From NCBI RefSeq assembly GCF_003635165.1, contig NZ_ML058619.1, positions 186,001 to 250,000 of the forward strand: a stretch of 64,000 bases of DNA, given 5' to 3'. This DNA is from Burkholderia sp. Nafp2/4-1b (GTDB taxonomy: Bacteria > Pseudomonadota > Gammaproteobacteria > Burkholderiales > Burkholderiaceae). Made by a program: the position numbers and the translations under genes. Shown piece after piece: positions 61,694 to 64,000 of this stretch; position 1 is the first letter of the stretch, and every line of letters starts with the position of its first letter. A model generated the notes under the pieces. The model was not told the DNA's origin and did no database searches. It worked only from the letters and a program-made list of their open reading frames with translations.

Positions 61694-63229
61694 TCACGCG
61701 TGCGGCGCGTCCTGCTGCTCGAGCGCCGCTTCCGCGCGCAGGCAGTCGAGATCGCGGCCGATCGTCGCGACCGCGAGCCGCTTGTTGCCGCGCCAGTACG
61801 TCACCGAACCGTCATGCGCGCGCAGGTCGCCGTCGATCTCGACACGATCCCATTGCTCGGCATGGCCCGCGTAACGCACCGCCAGGTCGTAGTGCTGGCT
61901 CCAGAAGAACGGCACGGCGTCGAACGGCCGTTGCTGGCCGAGCATGTTGCGCGCCGCGGCGATGCCCTGCCGCTCCGCGACAACCCAGTGCTCGACGCGG
62001 ATGCGCTCGCCCGTCAACGGATCCGGCCAGCGCGCGATGTCGCCGGCCGCGTAAATGTCGGGCGCGCTCGTCCGAAGGAAACGATCGACCGTCACGCCGC
62101 GATCGACGGCCAACCCCGCCTCCTGCGCAAGCGCGACGTCCGGATGCACGCCGATGCCGACCACCACGACGTCGGCGGGCAGTACGTCGCCGTTCGACAG
62201 CGTCACGCAGTCCGGCGCGATCTGCGTGAGCGTCGCGCCGAGATGGAACCGCACGCCATGCGACTCGTGCAGCGCGCGGATCGTGTCGCCGAGCGCGTCG
62301 CCGAGCACGCGCGCCATCGGATGCGCATCGGGCGCGACCACCTGCACGTCGAGCCCGCGCGTGCGCAGCGCGGCGGCCGCTTCCAGACCGATGAAGCTCG
62401 CGCCAACCACGACGCAGCGCTGCGCCGTCTTCAGCTTGCCGATCAACGCATCGCAATCGGCGCGCGAGCGCAGCACGCACACGTGCGGCAGATCGGCACC
62501 CGGCACGCTCAGCCGGTTCGGCTCGGCGCCGGTGGCGAGCAGCAGCGCGCCGTAGCCCACGCGGCTGCCGTCCGCCAGTTCGACCGCGTGCTGCGCGGGA
62601 TCGATCCGCGCGACACGCGTGCCGCAGCGCACGTCGATGCGCTGGTCGGCATAGAACGATGCGCCGCGCAGCGGCAACCAGTCGGCTTCGGCCGTGCCGG
62701 CCAGATAATCCTTCGACAGGTTCGGCCGGTCGTACGGCGGCTCGCCGTCGGCACTCAACAGCGTGATTGCATGCGGATAGCCCTGTTGCCGCAGCGTCAC
62801 CGCCCCTGCGATCGCGGCCGCGCCGCCGCCGACGATCACCACCGATGCAGGCAGCGCGGCCGCGTTCGGTATCGGCGGCGTTGCGGCGGGACGCGCATCG
62901 AGCACGACCGCGCGGCCGTCGCGGCGCTCGACACGCCAGCACGTCAGCCCGTCGAGCGCCGGCGCGCGCAGCATTGCGCCGGTGCGCAGGCAGAACGCCG
63001 CGTGATGCCACGGGCAGCGAATCGTGTCGCCAACCAGCAGCCCCTCGGCGAGCGGACCGCCGTAGTGCGGGCATTGCGCGCTCACGGCGAACAGTTCGTC
63101 GGCGCGGCGCACCAGCAGCACCGCTGCATCGCCGACCTGGCCCTCGATCATCGCGCCATCGGCGAGGTCGTCGAGCGCGATGCCCTGCGCGAGATCGGGA
63201 CGTGAAGACGAGGCGTCGCTTGCGGACAT
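61694..63229 (-). CDS. Rieske-FAD pyridine nucleotide-disulfide oxidoreductase (AIFM3-like)
   Basis: 511 residues. The N-terminal Rieske [2Fe-2S] domain (about 15-110) has ligands in AQCPHYGGPL and IRCPWHHAAF. The FAD/NAD reductase follows, with VVIVGGGAAAIAGAVTLRQQ near 125, NADH-binding RCVVVGASFIGLEAAAALRT and a C-terminal FAD-binding DIYAAGDIARWPDP. The layout matches AIFM3-like/Nfr reductases that pass electrons from NADH to an iron-sulphur centre. Physiological acceptor unknown. The ATG is at MSASDASSSRPDL; longer frames lack homology. Confidence 0.94.
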   Translation of the reverse strand: MSASDASSSRPDLAQGIALDDLADGAMIEGQVGDAAVLLVRRADELFAVSAQCPHYGGPLAEGLLVGDTIRCPWHHAAFCLRTGAMLRAPALDGLTCWRVERRDGRAVVLDARPAATPPIPNAAALPASVVIVGGGAAAIAGAVTLRQQGYPHAITLLSADGEPPYDRPNLSKDYLAGTAEADWLPLRGASFYADQRIDVRCGTRVARIDPAQHAVELADGSRVGYGALLLATGAEPNRLSVPGADLPHVCVLRSRADCDALIGKLKTAQRCVVVGASFIGLEAAAALRTRGLDVQVVAPDAHPMARVLGDALGDTIRALHESHGVRFHLGATLTQIAPDCVTLSNGDVLPADVVVVGIGVHPDVALAQEAGLAVDRGVTVDRFLRTSAPDIYAAGDIARWPDPLTGERIRVEHWVVAERQGIAAARNMLGQQRPFDAVPFFWSQHYDLAVRYAGHAEQWDRVEIDGDLRAHDGSVTYWRGNKRLAVATIGRDLDCLRAEAALEQQDAPHA

Positions 63230-63554
63230 GGCGGGGCTCCCTGGGTGTGAGGCAACGATTCGATTATCGGCGTCGTTCTCGAAAAGAACAGGTACAGACG
63301 ACCCCGCAGCGCACGCAAATGCGAACTGTAGGTAAGACGCGATCCGCGACCGGCGTAGAACGTCGACGACGTTGCGGTGCAACACGCAGCATGCGCCTGC
63401 GAGCGGCGGCCCGCGATGCAAAGCAAGCCGCGTGCCGCGTGGATCGATCACCGGCCGGTGCGGGATTCGCGCGCGTCCAGCCGAGCGCGTGACGTACACC
63501 GCGCGCACGTTGCGCATCGCCGTCCCGGTGCTCGATACCCCGCGTGTTCCTCCG
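63230..63554. other. 325-base intergenic region
   Basis: Contains the sigma-54 site at 63423-63436 for the Rieske/FAD gene. Otherwise nothing recognised; several open frames here are not protein-like. Confidence 0.5.
63423..63436 (-). promoter_or_regulatory. Sigma-54 promoter for the Rieske/FAD reductase
   Basis: Minus strand GGCACG-CGGC-TTGCT, exact spacing; unusually long leader of about 180 bases. Confidence 0.72.
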
Positions 63555-64000
63555 TCACCCGCGCGGGTTGCCCGCTTGCCGCCGCGTGCGCGCATCCTCC
63601 TCGACATCGTCGACTTCCGCCGGATAGCGATGCTGACCGAAACTGAGGATCAGCACACCCACCGCGAGCAGCACGATCCCGAACGTGGTCATCAGCATCC
63701 GCTCCGGGCTGTCGGTCGCGCCGCGCAGGATCAGGTCGCGCGCGAGCGACGTCATCGCGATGAACAGCGGAAAGCGCACCGGCAACCGGCCGAGCCGCAG
63801 GTAGCGCACGTCCATCGCGAGCACCTCGAGATAGAGAAACATCAGCAGCAGGTCGGTCAGCGACACCTCGCCCGCGAGCACGACCTTCCACGCTTCCTGC
63901 GTCATCGCGAACGCGGTCGCGAGCCCGATCACGATCAACCCGGCCAGTTCGGCCGCGTGGAGGAAATGGCCGAAGCAGCGGCGGATGCGCTCGGCGGCCG
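63555..64000 (-). CDS. PsiE-family membrane protein (5' end outside window)
   Basis: 148 codons visible, open to the right edge, so the start is missing. Four hydrophobic segments: HAAELAGLIVIGLATAFAM, LTDLLLMFLYLEVLAMDVRY, RFPLFIAMTSLARDLIL, and LMTTFGIVLLAVGVLILSFG; the charged YLRLGRLPVRFP loop is typical of PsiE (phosphate-starvation-inducible E). The hydrophilic C-terminus is EVDDVEEDARTRRQAGNPRG. Role unknown. Confidence 0.85.
   Translation of the reverse strand, partial: AAERIRRCFGHFLHAAELAGLIVIGLATAFAMTQEAWKVVLAGEVSLTDLLLMFLYLEVLAMDVRYLRLGRLPVRFPLFIAMTSLARDLILRGATDSPERMLMTTFGIVLLAVGVLILSFGQHRYPAEVDDVEEDARTRRQAGNPRG

Overview
This 64 kb window is very GC-rich (roughly two-thirds G+C by eye). 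Its genes are dense with short gaps, and the gene families (DUF3175, DUF1488, PsiD-like decarboxylase, paired LigD/Ku, short proline- or glycine-rich proteins) point to a Burkholderia, most likely of the B. cepacia complex and probably a secondary chromosome. That assignment is an inference from protein style. I see no rRNA, tRNA, CRISPR array or insertion sequence.

Left edge (1-4.9 kb): a GH3 beta-glucosidase lipoprotein, cut by the window edge, with a LacI regulator and two LacI-type operators, then a sensor kinase. 5-23 kb: small stress-type proteins, a PsiD-like decarboxylase, a cation/proton antiporter, the NHEJ pair ku-ligD, catalase katE and a second-type rpoN (sigma-54) operon, then CBS and PRC-barrel proteins. 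23-28 kb: an ordinary transport block (MHS-family symporter, ModA-like binding protein, DctA-type carrier, LysR) with two decayed LysR tails. 28-36 kb: a lone receiver protein, the uracil-DNA cross-linking enzyme UdgX, an NRAMP-like carrier, and two operons of short-chain dehydrogenases, a ferritin-like protein, DUF4142, BON, DUF2795 and glycine-zipper proteins. 36-52 kb: glycan genes (GT4 plus UDP-xylose synthase; PIG-L plus GT2; a seven-gene operon with a carbamoyltransferase, GmhB-like phosphatase and four glycosyltransferases), with a broken hybrid kinase and two sigma-54 enhancer-binding proteins between them. 52-64 kb: an ABC exporter fused to a degenerate kinase-like domain and a receiver, a BON protein, a PAS hybrid kinase, a copper-storage-like protein with an alcohol dehydrogenase, a Rieske/FAD reductase and a PsiE fragment.

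The unifying feature is regulatory. I find 22 sites with the -24/-12 sigma-54 layout (GGCACG-N4-TTGC, GG and GC exactly 10 bases apart). Nearly all lie 20-100 bases before a start codon, in the correct orientation, and five are back-to-back divergent pairs. They would serve about 48 of the 64 genes here, including rpoN itself. The window also carries two enhancer-binding proteins, one with no sensory domain, and a repeated palindrome close to TTACAACGCGTTGTAA lying about 45-140 bases from several of these promoters, as an enhancer would. I read the window as a self-contained sigma-54 stress and envelope-glycan regulon built round rpoN at 18.5-19.9 kb. katE, ku and ligD sit inside it physically but show no such promoter.
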